Program-made: the position numbers and the translations under genes
Notes under the pieces: generated by a model
Seen by the model: the letters and a program-made list of their open reading frames with translations, nothing else
What the model was told of the DNA's origin: nothing
Databases searched by the model: none
Shown: positions 9,372 to 17,422 of the stretch, one piece after another
Numbering within the stretch: position 1 is the first letter of the stretch
Layout: the number at the start of each line of letters is the position of its first letter
Assembly (NCBI GenBank): GCA_029260235.1
Contig: JAJDDP010000224.1
Span: 1 to 49,038, forward strand
Length of the DNA stretch: 49,038 nt
Reading direction: 5' to 3'
From: Phycisphaerae bacterium
Lineage (GTDB): Bacteria; Planctomycetota; Phycisphaerae; UBA1845

Positions 9372-9504
9372 AACGAAACAAGGCTAGCAAGCACCTCGTC
9401 AAGCCCAAGACCCTACAGCATCGCGGCGCCACAATAAACCGCCGTCGGGTCTGAAATCAGCTCAGAAGGAAGCAAACCTAGCGCCCAAGTTTCGGCTGTT
9501 GAGT

Positions 9505-10008
9505 TCATAACGAGGCGCTACCGCATTCGGGGCAAGTGCCGCTCTTGTTTCCTGTCAGATTGTAACCGCACTCCTGGCAGGCTGGTCCTGGAAACCGCGA
9601 ACTGGATCTGCGGCTCCTGACGAGCCGAGCCAATACCAGTAGTGGGTAGGGAAGCAGGAGGAAGGGATAAACAAGCGGGGGCAAACCTATGCTCAGCCCG
9701 ACGGGACGCTTCCAGATTTGCACTGTGAACTTTGCTTTATCGACCCCCAGGAGAACCTGCGGGCCTTCCTTGACTGGGTTGTACGGTTGGCAGATTCTAA
9801 TCCCCGCTTGGTCCGGCAAGTAGTACATCTGGAACCAGCAGAACTCGGACTTCATGGTCCTGAGGTACCAAGGCCAAGGCGATGGTTCGGCGATGCCGAG
9901 TGGCGAACCTGCGTACCTATAGGCTTCAGCGGCTAGGATGCTGACGCCAGAGATCGCCAAGAGCACAGCGATTGTGTTCTTGACCCGTCTACGATGCACG
10001 GCTGTCAT
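9505..10008 (-). CDS. Membrane protein with C-terminal planctomycete zinc ribbon
   Basis: 167 residues. A transmembrane helix near the N-terminus (NTIAVLLAISGVSILAAEAY), an extracytoplasmic middle, and a second segment (GLPPLVYPFLLLPYPLLVLARLV) lead to a basic stretch and a four-cysteine zinc ribbon, ACQECGYNLTGNKSGTCPECG. This CxxCGYxLTGN-SGxCPECG tail is very widespread in planctomycete membrane proteins; its role is unknown. The ATG at 10008 has GGGAG about six bases upstream; an in-frame GTG at 10023 is less likely. Confidence 0.75.
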   Translation of the reverse strand: MTAVHRRRVKNTIAVLLAISGVSILAAEAYRYAGSPLGIAEPSPWPWYLRTMKSEFCWFQMYYLPDQAGIRICQPYNPVKEGPQVLLGVDKAKFTVQIWKRPVGLSIGLPPLVYPFLLLPYPLLVLARLVRSRRSSSRFPGPACQECGYNLTGNKSGTCPECGSASL

Positions 10009-10061
10009 TCCTAACTCCCTCACCTAAAGGGGTCACGCAATAGCTAGTGACCGTGTCGCAG

Positions 10062-11531
10062 TCAATCGGCAAGCCTCGCCAGCTCAACCTCTGCTGCGAT
10101 GTACCCGAACGCAGGCCAGTAGGGCCCGGCGATCACCCGACGAAATATTTCGACCGCTCGGTCCGGCTTTCCATTGTAGAGATACCAGGTTCCTAGCCCG
10201 TAACCCAGGGTAGCCACATCCAGATCGCTGGCTGAATCCAGATCGAGCAATTCGTCCGGGGTTAAGAGACCCTTGTACATCAACGTGCGCCGGTGATAGG
10301 CGGTATTCTCAATCATCTCCATGTCTGGACTGATGGGCTTGAGAAGTGCCACGGCCTCATAGTCCCGGCCCAACCGACGCAAAGCCATGTACATCCAATC
10401 CGTAGTGGCCACGAGATTGTCGTCGTAGCCGCTGCCAAACTTCTGCGCCTCACCAAACGCCACGAATGCACCGTTGAAATCACCTGTCAGGTAACGAGCA
10501 AGACCGAGGTGGTACCAAATGTTGAATGCCGTCGTAGTCAGCGGAATCCCGCGGTCGTTGGGTGCGCCATCCTGCTCGATTTCGTCCGGCTTGCCTTCGA
10601 TCAGCCGCGTCGCACGTTCGAGGTCCACAATTGCCTCGTGAAAGCGGCGCGCAGAAATCAGGCGATGCCCGCGGTGACGATAGAACGGGGCGTAGTCTGG
10701 AAATTCAGTAATCCCCTCCGTGTAAACTTCAATGGCATCGTTGATCCGCCACAAATAACCGAGTCGCCGACCCACCCAGACGATCTTGGACGGGTCATCC
10801 GGATCTTCTTCGAGTGCGGCGCGCGCGGCGAGAAGGTCGTCCTCGAGCTCCTTACGCGATGGGCCGGCCGAAACGGGCATCAGCCTCCTCCCAAGCAGCG
10901 AGATGATCGGGCCTTCATGCCGCACCAGAGATTGAGTGGTGGCCTCGGTACCGACTGCGCCCGGGCCGCCCGGTGCCCCATCGCACTGCGTCCATGAATT
11001 GAGTCTCCATGCCGCAGGGATGCTGATCAGGGCCCGCCGATCAGACTTCACGTGATGCACATATGACCGCCGCCAAAATGTGCCTGGGACGAAATAGGCA
11101 AGATACTCTCCGCAGGGAGACATGCCCCACAGAGATGAATATGAATGACCTGCACGCGCACCGCCGATTATCTTGTCTGTCGCTTCGTTCCTCACCCTGA
11201 AGTAGCCGCTGCAGGGAGGGCCAGCGACCAGCGTGGCATCACCGATGACGCGCCTCTGCGTGCTGTGGTAGGAAGAACCAATGCTCGTCAAGGCATTATG
11301 GTCATCACGGCTCGACTCTAGCGTCCTCAAAATAGTCGGCCTGCTCCTTCCAGCGAACAGATCTGAGGTTGCAATCCGCACAACGACAGCCTCGCTCCCC
11401 GGGGTCAAGAAGGTCATTTCCCATCGACGCTCGGTGGGGGCTGAACAATCGGCGAAGAGGAGCAGAAAGCCACTCGTGACGAAGATCCGTAGCTTATTCC
11501 GGGCAGTTGAAACCAAGTGCTTGCAACGCAT
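10062..11531 (-). CDS. TPR-repeat protein, probably exported
   Basis: 489 residues. It starts with a basic stretch and a hydrophobic segment (LRIFVTSGFLLLFADC); the Cys could be a lipid anchor but the Asp before it is atypical of a lipobox. Residues about 35-210 show no recognisable domain. From about 230 there are tetratricopeptide-like helices (GRRLGYLWRINDAIEVYTEGITEFPDYAPFY, RHRGHRLISARRFHEAIVDLERA, WYHLGLARYLTGDFNGAFVAFGEAQ, GLGTWYLYNGKPDRAVEIFRRV). A binding or scaffolding role is likely; partner unknown. It lies 53 bases upstream of the zinc-ribbon gene on the same strand, so co-transcription is possible. Confidence 0.7.
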   Translation of the reverse strand: MRCKHLVSTARNKLRIFVTSGFLLLFADCSAPTERRWEMTFLTPGSEAVVVRIATSDLFAGRSRPTILRTLESSRDDHNALTSIGSSYHSTQRRVIGDATLVAGPPCSGYFRVRNEATDKIIGGARAGHSYSSLWGMSPCGEYLAYFVPGTFWRRSYVHHVKSDRRALISIPAAWRLNSWTQCDGAPGGPGAVGTEATTQSLVRHEGPIISLLGRRLMPVSAGPSRKELEDDLLAARAALEEDPDDPSKIVWVGRRLGYLWRINDAIEVYTEGITEFPDYAPFYRHRGHRLISARRFHEAIVDLERATRLIEGKPDEIEQDGAPNDRGIPLTTTAFNIWYHLGLARYLTGDFNGAFVAFGEAQKFGSGYDDNLVATTDWMYMALRRLGRDYEAVALLKPISPDMEMIENTAYHRRTLMYKGLLTPDELLDLDSASDLDVATLGYGLGTWYLYNGKPDRAVEIFRRVIAGPYWPAFGYIAAEVELARLAD

Positions 11532-11775
11532 CGATCACTCCATCATTTAGTCCTCAATCCGGCCTGCCGACTGAAGCGAGCCGCAATGCGCCGAGTCGCG
11601 GGCCAGCTCAAGCAGCACGGCCAAGTCTAGTCTTACTCCCATGAGTGAGCCAGCCATCATCCTCGTGTTCGTAGCACGGTTCGCATGAACCGGGTAGAAT
11701 GGCTAACCTCATCGATTCGGTTGCCACCATCTGACCAACTCGCGACCGAGATCCAGGTGCGTCGGAGCAATTCGC

Positions 11776-12696
11776 ATGAAGCGTTTCAAGAAGGTATTGG
11801 TGTGCCTCGACGGATCACCGCACGACGTACCGATGGTTGTCAACACCGGCGGGCGGTCACGCGTAGCTGAATCCGAGGAGATGCACTTTCTACACATCAT
11901 CGACGACCAAGCCAATGCCGGAATGGACAGCAGCGATAGCCCGCCCGAGATCACGGCTGAATCGCTGCGTTCTTTCGTCAAAGAGCACTTCAAAGGCCAT
12001 GGTAGAGAAGCGATCCAATGCGACGCGGTGCGCGGATCGCGGTTGCTCGAAGTCCTGCGCTACGCCCACGACAAGGACATCGACCTGGTGATACTGAGCC
12101 GTTACTACGGCCAGCGTAGTGAGCAGGACGACGAAACGACTCTTCCCCGTCGGATCACCCGCAAAGCCACATGCTCCGTGCTGGTTCTTCCCAAACAATT
12201 CACCCAACAGGCGGACGAGCTGATCGTCCCGGTACGGGATTCAGAGTGTTCCGCCCAAGCCCTGGAAGTCGCAGCCGGCATCGCCGAAGTGTCCGGCGCT
12301 CGGCTGACCGCATTGAACGTCTTCCACGTCAGCAGCGGCTATTCACGCGTTGGCACGACCCGAGAGGAACATACCGCCCTGTTGCAAGCGTCCGCCCAAC
12401 GCGAGTGCGAACGCCTGCTGAAGCGGTCCAACACCCACGGGGTAAAGGTAGACTGCAACAACATGCCCGACGTGGGCAATGATCCGGTGACGGTCATCCT
12501 CGATGTGCTCGGCGATGGTGTCGGTAAGGGCGTAGTCATCGGCGCCCGCGGGCGCACCGGAGCCGCCGGCGTGCTCCTGGGAAATGTCACCGAGCAGTTG
12601 ATCCGTCAATCCCCAAGCCCCGTACTAGCCGTCAAGAAAAAGGGCGAGCACATGGGCATTGTTCAAGCCTTGCTTCTCATAGCCAGCCACGAGTAG
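11776..12696 (+). CDS. Universal stress protein, two UspA domains
   Basis: 306 residues with two tandem Usp domains. Domain 1 (about 1-140) starts FKKVLVCLDGSP and ends ATCSVLVLPKQF; it has no clear ATP loop. Domain 2 (about 148-290) starts ADELIVPVRDSECSAQALEVA and contains VVIGARGRTGAAGVLLGNVTEQLIRQSPSPVLAVKKK split over one loop and strand, which matches the Gly-rich nucleotide-binding signature of ATP-binding Usps. Only the second domain is therefore likely to bind ATP. Cytoplasmic stress protein; it often travels with transporters, but none is adjacent here. The gene runs alone and is followed by a REP-like hairpin. Confidence 0.9.
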   Translation: MKRFKKVLVCLDGSPHDVPMVVNTGGRSRVAESEEMHFLHIIDDQANAGMDSSDSPPEITAESLRSFVKEHFKGHGREAIQCDAVRGSRLLEVLRYAHDKDIDLVILSRYYGQRSEQDDETTLPRRITRKATCSVLVLPKQFTQQADELIVPVRDSECSAQALEVAAGIAEVSGARLTALNVFHVSSGYSRVGTTREEHTALLQASAQRECERLLKRSNTHGVKVDCNNMPDVGNDPVTVILDVLGDGVGKGVVIGARGRTGAAGVLLGNVTEQLIRQSPSPVLAVKKKGEHMGIVQALLLIASHE

Positions 12697-12719
12697 AGGA
12701 CGAGCCACCGTGTAGGGTG

Positions 12720-12750
12720 CCCCATCCTTGAGCGCAGCGGAAGGATGGGG
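12720..12750. repeat. REP-like hairpin, copy 2
   Basis: A perfect 10-bp stem CCCCATCCTT / AAGGATGGGG encloses GAGCGCAGCGG. Compared with the copy at 9341, the stem differs by a C-to-T change matched by G-to-A on the other arm, while the loop is nearly identical. It lies 24 bases after the universal stress protein gene. Confidence 0.65.
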
Positions 12751-12935
12751 GACGAAGCACGCACGCCATCAACCCAACGAACTACAAGGCCGGGTGGCCA
12801 ACCTCCTCCGAAGGTGGGGGAGGCGATAATCCTGTGCGGCAAACGAATCCACGGAGTGTCGCCATGATTCATCGCCCCCCGCAGTCGGCGCTTCGATTCC
12901 GCTCCGCCTGCCGCAATACTGAATGCTCAACCGAA

Positions 12936-13415
12936 TCAAGTTGACACGTGGATGTCGTTGGTCCCTTGCGAACCATCTGGATTGCTCCACTTGAGGTGCG
13001 TCTGGTAAGACATAGCGCTGCCCATGTGGAGGGCGGCAATGAGCGTGAACGACTGGCCGGTTTGCAGCGATGGGTATGGGAGCTTGCTTTGGCACTCGTT
13101 CCCTACGAGTGGATTGTCGGGACTCGCAGCGTCTATCTCGAATACTACTTCCGACGCTGCGGCGAGGCCTTGGTTCATGATGACGAAGCGGTAGTCGGCA
13201 CCGGCCAACTTGACCAACTCCGCTGTAATGCACGCTCGATCTTGTGCCTGCTCACCCTTCTCGATGAGTTCGCGTTACTTCTTTGCCAGCGCAGCAGTGA
13301 TAGCCTCGAAGTCAAGCTGCCTAGTCTGGAATCTGCGCGTTCGGATGAGCGACACAGTCGAGATCACGAGCGCCACTAACGCGATAACAGATCCGATGGT
13401 TTCGTAAAATGTCAT
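12936..13415 (-). pseudogene. Membrane-anchored protein interrupted by an in-frame stop
   Basis: A 159-codon minus-strand frame starting at ATG 13415 (AGAGGA seven bases upstream) encodes MTFYETIGSVIALVALVIST, a single N-terminal transmembrane helix, then SLIRTRRFQTRQLDFEAITAALAKK. Codon 47 (plus 13275-13277, TTA) is TAA. The same frame continues RELIEKGEQAQDRACITAEL and a beta-rich C-terminal domain (YRFVIMNQGLAAASEVVFEI ... YQTHLKWSNPDGSQGTNDIHVST) to a second stop at 12936. Upstream and downstream text plainly belong to one protein, so this is a nonsense mutation (one step from CAA, Gln) or a sequencing error. The downstream part could start at a TTG (13217) but would lack the anchor. Function unknown. 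Confidence 0.8.
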
Positions 13416-13587
13416 TACCTTTTCCTCTCAATCGCGCCCAACAGTTGGCGACACTCGCTGGTAGCCTCGTGTTGCTCCTAACGCCGGCTCGCATCTCGAA
13501 AGGGGGCAGGGGGTCAGGCTTTCCTAATTCAACACAAGCCCAGGTTCCAGCCCTTCTCGTGGCCCCGGTGGGCAGCGCATGTGGCTC

Positions 13588-14892
13588 TCACTTATCCCCG
13601 CCCACAACTTCCAGCGATCCAAAGTGATTCAATAGCTGATCCAAGCGGACACGGTCGAGGTTCACGTCCATCTCGACGTGCTGCTCGTCATAGCGCTGCT
13701 CCTTAACCTGCGCAGATTTGCCCACAGCGGCCAACAACTTTCCGTCGGCCACGGGAATCCGCAGGGTCACATCAACAGCCCCGCTGGTCACGTACGAAAG
13801 AACCACATCAATCAACTCGCCAAGGCCCTCGCCTGTCTTGGCACTAATGCGCACCGTCTCTTGAATCTGGCTCTGCAAGATTTGGATGGCAGACAAGTCC
13901 TTGGCGGCATCCATCTTGTTGAGTAGCACGACTGTCGCTCTTTCTGCGCACCCCAGTTCTTCTAGCACCTCCCGAACCGCCCTGACCTGCTCGCTGGCTT
14001 CCCCAATCGAAGCGTCCACAACATGCAATAACAAGTCAGCATGAATAGCCTCTTCCAAGGTTGCTCGAAAAGAAGCGACTAGCCGATGCGGAAGATCCCG
14101 AACAAAACCCACCGTATCACTCAACAACACCGTCTTCCGCTCATCCAGGTCCCAACGGACTGTCTTGGTATCCAAGGTAACGAACAGCGCATCCTCTGCC
14201 TTTCGACCGGCATTGGTCAGCGTGTTCATCAGCGTACTCTTGCCGCTATTGGTATAGCCCACCAGCGAAACGGTAAATTCCTTGGCCCTCGACTTGACCT
14301 CTCTGGTCTTGCGTCGGTCTATATCGGATATTTGCCTCTTTAAGTAGGCTACTCGATCTGTGACGATCCGCCGGTCGATTTCGATTTGCCGCTCGCCAGG
14401 CCCACGCGTGCCGATGCCGCCGACAGCCCCCGCAGCGGTGCCACCACCTGCCCCGGCAATACGCTCCAAGTGCGACCACATGCCGCGAATGCGCGGAGCG
14501 GTATATTGCAATTGAGCCAACTCTACCTGCAGCCTGGCTTCGTGCGTCCTTGCTCGCGTGGCAAAAATATCCAAGATCAATTCGCTGCGATCCAAGATCT
14601 TGAGCTGAACCACCTTCTCGACATTGCGCAGCTGCGCCGGGGTTAACTCGTGATCAAAAATCACCACGCCGGCTTCGCTGGCTTCGCATCGCTCGCGAAG
14701 CTCTTCCAACTTCCCTTTGCCAAGGTAAGTCGTATTGCAAGGCCGCCGACGCTTCTGAACCATCGCGTCAACCGTCATCGCCCCAGCCGCCTCAGCCAAA
14801 GACTCTAGCTCAGCCAACGGATTCCTCAGATCGATCCGCGACTCTGGCGTGATCACAGCCACCAAGACCGCCCGCTCTTGGGCGACCGTCAT
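13588..14892 (-). CDS. hflX: GTPase HflX
   Basis: 434 residues from the ATG at 14892; the frame extends upstream, and a TTG at 14916 (giving LYELHREEMTV) is an alternative. HflX is a ribosome-associated GTPase that splits stalled 70S ribosomes under stress. The N-terminal HflX domain (TTYLGKGKLEELRERC, DHELTPAQLRNVEK, ILDRSELILDIFATRARTHE) is followed by the glycine-rich loop GAVGGIGTRGPGE and a coiled segment with RRIVTDRVAYLKRQI. The G domain has G1 GYTNSGKST, G3 DTVGF and G4 NKMD. The C-terminus is a short HflX-specific domain. It is transcribed away from parB. Confidence 0.95.
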   Translation of the reverse strand: MTVAQERAVLVAVITPESRIDLRNPLAELESLAEAAGAMTVDAMVQKRRRPCNTTYLGKGKLEELRERCEASEAGVVIFDHELTPAQLRNVEKVVQLKILDRSELILDIFATRARTHEARLQVELAQLQYTAPRIRGMWSHLERIAGAGGGTAAGAVGGIGTRGPGERQIEIDRRIVTDRVAYLKRQISDIDRRKTREVKSRAKEFTVSLVGYTNSGKSTLMNTLTNAGRKAEDALFVTLDTKTVRWDLDERKTVLLSDTVGFVRDLPHRLVASFRATLEEAIHADLLLHVVDASIGEASEQVRAVREVLEELGCAERATVVLLNKMDAAKDLSAIQILQSQIQETVRISAKTGEGLGELIDVVLSYVTSGAVDVTLRIPVADGKLLAAVGKSAQVKEQRYDEQHVEMDVNLDRVRLDQLLNHFGSLEVVGGDK

Positions 14893-15243
14893 TTCTTCTC
14901 GATGCAATTCGTACAAGCGTCCCTCACCAATCAAATAGGCCAGGACTCCCCAACAGCCCCAACATCCAAAACTTCCCCAGCAAAGCAACGAGCATTCTAG
15001 CTCCCACAGCTACCCCGCAACCACACCCCAGGCTGACCAACCTCAGAAGAATCAACAATTCCTAGATGGCGCATACTGTGCTGCGCTATCGTGCTACTAG
15101 AAACACTTGGGCCGCTGCCAAGAATATCAAACGAAGGGACCACAAGCCGAGTAGCTTCCCGGCACGGGATGGCCAACGGGCCGTCCTATCTAGCCCTGGG
15201 ATTAGACAGGGAAAACCCGCTATTGAGACATTAGGGCCGAACA

Positions 15244-15259
15244 TGTTTCACGTGAAACA
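15244..15259. promoter_or_regulatory. parS: parS centromere site 1
   Basis: TGTTTCACGTGAAACA, a perfect 16-bp palindrome identical to the bacterial parS consensus bound by ParB. It lies 550 bases upstream of parB. Confidence 0.93.
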
Positions 15260-15581
15260 GCGGCTTCGCAAGCTCTCCGTCAACCCGATCGCCAAACGAC
15301 GGCACAGCAATGCGACCATTCAGCCCGGCACGTATACTGGCAAACCCGCGATGCCCAATCGCCTCCAGGAGGATCGAGGCCTGAATCGCCCGGGGAAAAG
15401 AGTTCCGCCCAGCGCGTGCCCAGCCAGAGAGAATCCTCAAACAACCGAGATCTCGCCAACTGAGCCTGCGCGCACGCCGGCGCCATGCCTACCTCTATGG
15501 CCTCGCGGTGCTCTGTGGCAATTGCCTTTGACTGGTTGATTCTCCGTCGCATCCCGAGTAGTGGACCACCCCCAGCAATGT

Positions 15582-15597
15582 TGTTTCACGTGGAACA
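15582..15597. promoter_or_regulatory. parS: parS centromere site 2
   Basis: TGTTTCACGTGGAACA, one base from the consensus and from site 1. It lies 212 bases upstream of parB and 338 bases from site 1. Confidence 0.9.
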
Positions 15598-15808
15598 GTT
15601 CGCTGGCCAAGCCACATTCGTCGCCATTAGAGCAGATAATCGGGACGTTTTCGCAAATGTCGATGCTCTTCTTGGATTAGAGCTGGCATTCTTCGACATC
15701 TCCGATAAGCTGCCTACAGCCCGAGCCGACGGCGGAAAACACGCCCTTCATGCTGCAGTTAAGCCACAACTCGGGGCTCGTCTTCGTTCCATTTGCAAGG
15801 AGGCATCC

Positions 15809-16810
15809 ATGTCGAAAAGCCCCAAGAGGCTTGGCAGAGGCCTGAGTTCACTCGTTTCTGACTTGCGGAATCTGAATCCACCCGATGACGCATTGGCTCT
15901 ACCAAAGCCTTCAACCCCAGGCAAGGCCCTAACTGACCCAGCCGGCGATCTCCCGGCATCGGCCGTCAGCCGCCAGGATCCCGAGCCGTCGGGAAAACGG
16001 AGTTCGGCTATCGAGGCTAGGATGGTAGACATCGATTCTCTCAAGCCGAATCCACTTCAACCGCGACAACTCATGGACGACGACGCCCTCCAGGTCCTGG
16101 CAGCCTCGCTGCGCATGAGTGGCATGATTCAGCCTATTACCGTGCGTTCTGCCGCTGGCCAACTGGAGATCGTAGCTGGGGAGCGCAGGTGGCGGGCTTC
16201 CCGGTTGGCAGGTTTTGCTGAGGTGCCTGTCATCGTCAAAGACGTCGATGAGTCGGGCATGCTTGAATTAGCCCTCATCGAAAACATCCACCGGGAAGAT
16301 CTGAATCCGGTCGAGCGTGCCCAGGCCTACCGGCGTTTCTGTGATCGGTTCAACTTGTCAGCCGACGCCGTGGCTGAGCGGGTGGGGGAGGATCGGACGA
16401 CGGTAACCAATTACTTACGCCTGCTCGATCTGGAAGAGGGCATCCGAGCAATGTTGGCTGGTGGTCAACTGAGTATGGGGCACGCCCGCTGCATTGTCGG
16501 CGTCACCAATTCTGCGGACCGCATGCGACTGGCTAAGGCCGTGGTCAACCACCACTTGTCGGTTAGGGCGCTCGAGGAAATTGTTCGGCGAGAAAAAAAG
16601 GGAGAGGTGCGTGAAGCAGGAAAAGCCCGCGTAGCCGAAGAGAGGTCTCCGCACATTCGCGACGTCGAGGATCAACTATCTCGGGCAGTTGGCACCAAGG
16701 TGGTCGTCCAAGAAGCACGGCGGGCGAATACGGGGCGTATCACCATTGAATACTATTCGCTCGACGATTTTGATCGCATATCGGCCATGCTGGGCATTAG
16801 CCACATGTAG
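15809..16810 (+). CDS. parB: Chromosome partitioning protein ParB
   Basis: 333 residues. The ATG at 15809 is fixed by AAGGAGG six bases upstream and by the classic ParB opening MSKSPKRLGRGLSSLVSD, the ParA-contacting tail. The linker is about 50 residues. The CTPase/N-domain shows LKPNPLQPRQ, GERRWRA (124-130) and ENIHREDLNPVE (158-169), the CTP-binding boxes. A helix-turn-helix follows (LSADAVAERVGEDRTTVTNYLRLL), then a C-terminal dimerisation domain (DVEDQLSRAVGTKVVVQ ... YYSLDDFDRISAML). It would load on the parS sites just upstream as a CTP-dependent clamp. No parA is next to it, which is unusual. Confidence 0.96.
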   Translation: MSKSPKRLGRGLSSLVSDLRNLNPPDDALALPKPSTPGKALTDPAGDLPASAVSRQDPEPSGKRSSAIEARMVDIDSLKPNPLQPRQLMDDDALQVLAASLRMSGMIQPITVRSAAGQLEIVAGERRWRASRLAGFAEVPVIVKDVDESGMLELALIENIHREDLNPVERAQAYRRFCDRFNLSADAVAERVGEDRTTVTNYLRLLDLEEGIRAMLAGGQLSMGHARCIVGVTNSADRMRLAKAVVNHHLSVRALEEIVRREKKGEVREAGKARVAEERSPHIRDVEDQLSRAVGTKVVVQEARRANTGRITIEYYSLDDFDRISAMLGISHM

Positions 16811-16827
16811 TGCCAGGCTGTGGCACT
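16809..16827. repeat. AGTGCCA inverted repeat, copy 1
   Basis: AGTGCCA and TGGCACT form a 7-bp stem across the parB stop codon. A similar hairpin recurs at 16906. There is no T-run, so a simple intrinsic terminator is not supported. Confidence 0.5.
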
Positions 16828-16905
16828 TAGAGGCAAGAGAGAATCCCAACGGCAGGCACAGGTCTCCGCGAGCCTCTATGCCGGGAAGCTGCGACATCGC
16901 CAATT

Positions 16906-16924
16906 AGTGCCTCGGCGTGGCACT
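16906..16924. repeat. AGTGCC inverted repeat, copy 2
   Basis: AGTGCC and GGCACT flank a 7-base spacer. Same arms as the hairpin at 16809. Confidence 0.45.
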
Positions 16925-17326
16925 TCGGCAATCCACACCTCTCGCTCTAAACTTCCTGCTGTAGCCGACGCCGCAAGTCCTTAGATTACCTCTTGCGTGG
17001 TTCTGTGCTTACGTGATGGCATGGAGTGCTTAGTTGGCCGGATGGTTGCCAAGGGAAATTGGCTCCCGCTGCGCAAGATGAAGATTGGAATCACACAGCA
17101 TCCTTCATATTGTCAACATCCGTCGAGACTGGCCTGGCAGACTGATCAGCCTCAAGGGCGATTTGGTTTTTTGTCGCTGCAAGTTGCTTGGATAATGCGG
17201 GTAGACTTGCTTTGCCAACACCGCCAAGTTGGCCCGCTTCCGGCGTGGTCCCGGATTACCGGTTGATTTGGGAATCAGCAGACCGGCTGATCCCATTGCA
17301 GGGCCTCCCAGGGATTATCGGGTCTT

Positions 17327-17353
17327 TAGAATCATTCGCCCCCCAGCCGATAA
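17327..17353 (+). promoter_or_regulatory. Sigma-28 (FliA)-type promoter for fliD
   Basis: GCCGATAA at 17346-17353 is an exact match to the flagellar sigma-28 -10 element. Eleven bases upstream, TAGAATCA (17327-17334) matches the TAAAGTTT -35 element at 4 of 8 positions. The spacing is canonical and the site is 70 bases before the fliD ATG. This fits late-class flagellar control, though the -35 match is weak. Confidence 0.6.
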
Positions 17354-17422
17354 CAAAGAGGTAGGCTGGGTTGTGTGCTGCGCGGATTTGCCGTTGCAGG
17401 ATGGAATCCCTGGAGGCTTGGC

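Larger units (their letters stand above)
14893..15808. other. Long intergenic region carrying parS sites
   Basis: About 900 bases between divergent hflX and parB. It holds two parS sites (separate entries). Short open frames on both strands cross it, some starting MFHVKQ or ending LFHVKH because they read through the palindromes. I see no known protein in them and no sign of parA or rsmG, the usual parS neighbours. No convincing DnaA-box cluster was seen. Confidence 0.6.
16811..17422. other. Intergenic region parB-fliD
   Basis: About 610 bases with no convincing gene. It carries two related AGTGCC/GGCACT hairpins near its left end (16809-16827, 16906-16924) and a sigma-28-like promoter near its right end. 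Short open frames in between look random in composition. Confidence 0.6.

Noticed and set aside
13500-13530. GGGGGTCAGGCTTTCCTAAT, resembling ends of REP-associated transposase genes
   Set aside because: Single short match by memory with no transposase or partner repeat; too little to call.
15485-15808. N-terminal extension of parB across parS
   Set aside because: ParB proteins begin at the MSKSPKRLGRG-type motif, and AAGGAGG precedes that ATG.
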